Of a DNA stretch of 64,000 bases, positions 63,126-64,000 are shown in pieces. The position numbers and the translations under genes were made by a program. Location: positions 496,001-560,000 of the forward strand of contig NZ_RQFY01000004.1 of the NCBI RefSeq assembly GCF_004769555.1, in the 5' to 3' direction. How positions within the stretch are numbered: position 1 is the first letter of the stretch; each line of letters begins with the position of its first letter. The stretch comes from Leptospira koniambonensis (GTDB taxonomy: Bacteria > Spirochaetota > Leptospiria > Leptospirales > Leptospiraceae). The notes below the pieces were generated by a model. That model was not told where the DNA came from and did no database searches. It worked only from the letters and a program-made list of their open reading frames with translations.

Positions 63126-64000
63126 TTAATATTGGCCGAAACCTACTTTCATATAATCCATAGGATCGGTGCGGTTTGATTCTCCGATCCATACTTCATA
63201 ATGAAGGTGAGGACCTGTTACGTTTCCTGTGGCTCCCACAGTAGCAATCCTCTGTCCTTTATGGACATATTCACCTTCTCTCACTTTTAAGGAAGTGCAG
63301 TGACCATACAAACTATAGTATCCGTTTGCATGAGCGATCACTATATGATTTCCGTATCCTCTATTCGAGTAAATTGCTCTATAAACTCTTCCGTCTCCAG
63401 TTGCAGCAATATCGGTGCCTGGAACGTTTGCTAAGTCTACTCCGTCATGGAATTCCATGTATCCAAAAGTAGGAGATCTTCTCATTCCATAATAAGAAGT
63501 TAAATTATAAGATAATAATGGTTCTCCGAATGGGAGAGAGTTCATGATACCATATCTGGAATCTAAAAAGTTGAATACTGAATCCACAAGAGCCTTGTTC
63601 TTCTCCATGGAAACTCTTACAGAACGATATCCATAAATTTCAGAAAGATAAGATCTTCCGAGCATAAGATCCTTATCTACTGCTTCTTCTACCTTTAGTT
63701 CAGTTGCAGCCAAGTCCTCTGAGTCTGACTCATCTGGAAGTTTAAGTAACTCATCCGACTCACCATCGATCAAAGAATGGACTTCTTGTAAATTTTCGTT
63801 CAGACTTGCGAAATCATCTCGGATATCTCCTAACTTTTCGCTGTATTCGATATACTCATCGAAGTACTTTCCATAAACGGAAGCGAGTGCGTTGATCTGA
63901 ATCCTGGTATTATTATAACGAACAATTCCTAAAACTGCGATACCAACGATCGCAAACAATAATCCTACTAAGAAGAAGATAGTGAAGATAGAAATTTGGA
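63126..64000 (-). CDS. Membrane-anchored M23-family metallopeptidase; 5' end outside window
   Basis: The frame stays open to the window edge, so the true start is beyond 64000. A membrane segment (FLVGLLFAIVGIAVLGIV) is followed by a coiled-coil-like region of about 110 residues. The M23 domain has FHDGVDLANVPG, HIVIAHANGYYSLYGH and TGPHLHYEVW. All zinc ligands are kept, so it is probably an active peptidoglycan endopeptidase or division-linked protein, with the coiled coil acting in regulation as in EnvC-type proteins. Confidence 0.9.
   Translation of the reverse strand, partial: QISIFTIFFLVGLLFAIVGIAVLGIVRYNNTRIQINALASVYGKYFDEYIEYSEKLGDIRDDFASLNENLQEVHSLIDGESDELLKLPDESDSEDLAATELKVEEAVDKDLMLGRSYLSEIYGYRSVRVSMEKNKALVDSVFNFLDSRYGIMNSLPFGEPLLSYNLTSYYGMRRSPTFGYMEFHDGVDLANVPGTDIAATGDGRVYRAIYSNRGYGNHIVIAHANGYYSLYGHCTSLKVREGEYVHKGQRIATVGATGNVTGPHLHYEVWIGESNRTDPMDYMKVGFGQY

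Overview
The window looks like chromosomal DNA of a Leptospira species (Spirochaetes). Reasons: moderately low G+C; many signal peptides and spirochaete-style lipoboxes; a fused thiolase/acyl-CoA gene set; a ferredoxin/MDR pair; and SpoIID, MurA and Lnt genes in a diderm that does not sporulate. The species cannot be fixed from the sequence alone. It may be one of the higher-G+C clades rather than L. interrogans, but that is an impression, not a measurement. No rRNA, tRNA, CRISPR array, prophage or insertion sequence was seen. Gene density is high, with many 1-4 nt overlaps.

Layout. 1-8 kb: 3' end of a hybrid histidine kinase, an FGE-fold protein, an SDR, a DUF2889-like protein with an M23 peptidase, an AEC transporter overlapping an ankyrin protein, and a LOG protein. 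8-18 kb: a stand-alone CDF-type C-terminal domain, an envelope protein, a DUF6580-like membrane protein, MazG, a double receiver protein with a degenerate first domain, isocitrate dehydrogenase, and an ECF sigma-membrane protein-VOC operon. 18-24 kb: Lnt opposite a four-gene overlapping unit (MurA, FeS protein, SpoIID, HEXXH protein).

24-37 kb: the most interesting block, an 11-gene leftward operon. It contains a membrane-anchored alpha-2-macroglobulin with an intact CVEQ thioester motif, a DUF1175/YfaT protein that carries NlpC/P60-like Cys and His motifs, two tandem DUF2135/YfaP proteins, a penicillin-binding-type transpeptidase and a YfaA-like protein. This matches in content the E. coli yfaP-Q-S-T-A locus and the P. 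aeruginosa mag operon. I infer a periplasmic protease-trap system coupled to cell-wall maintenance.

37-52 kb: a metal-binding-like lipoprotein, PurF, RNase D, a Nudix hydrolase, a second ECF sigma operon headed by a 58-aa gene behind a structured leader, a PhoB/PhoR-like two-component pair preceded by TGTAA-type repeats at exact 11-bp spacing, ArgJ, a GAF/pseudophosphatase overlapping an active SpoIIE-type phosphatase, and a 30-aa Lys/Ala-repeat gene with its own terminator.

52-64 kb: a SUFU-like gene set, small Lys-rich and membrane genes, a four-gene lipid operon (acyl-CoA ligase, acyl-CoA dehydrogenase, MaoC, Cys-less thiolase fused to an OB domain) behind a palindromic operator that abuts a TATAAT box, a CWC zinc-ribbon protein, NAD-dependent DNA ligase and the 3' part of a membrane-anchored M23 peptidase.
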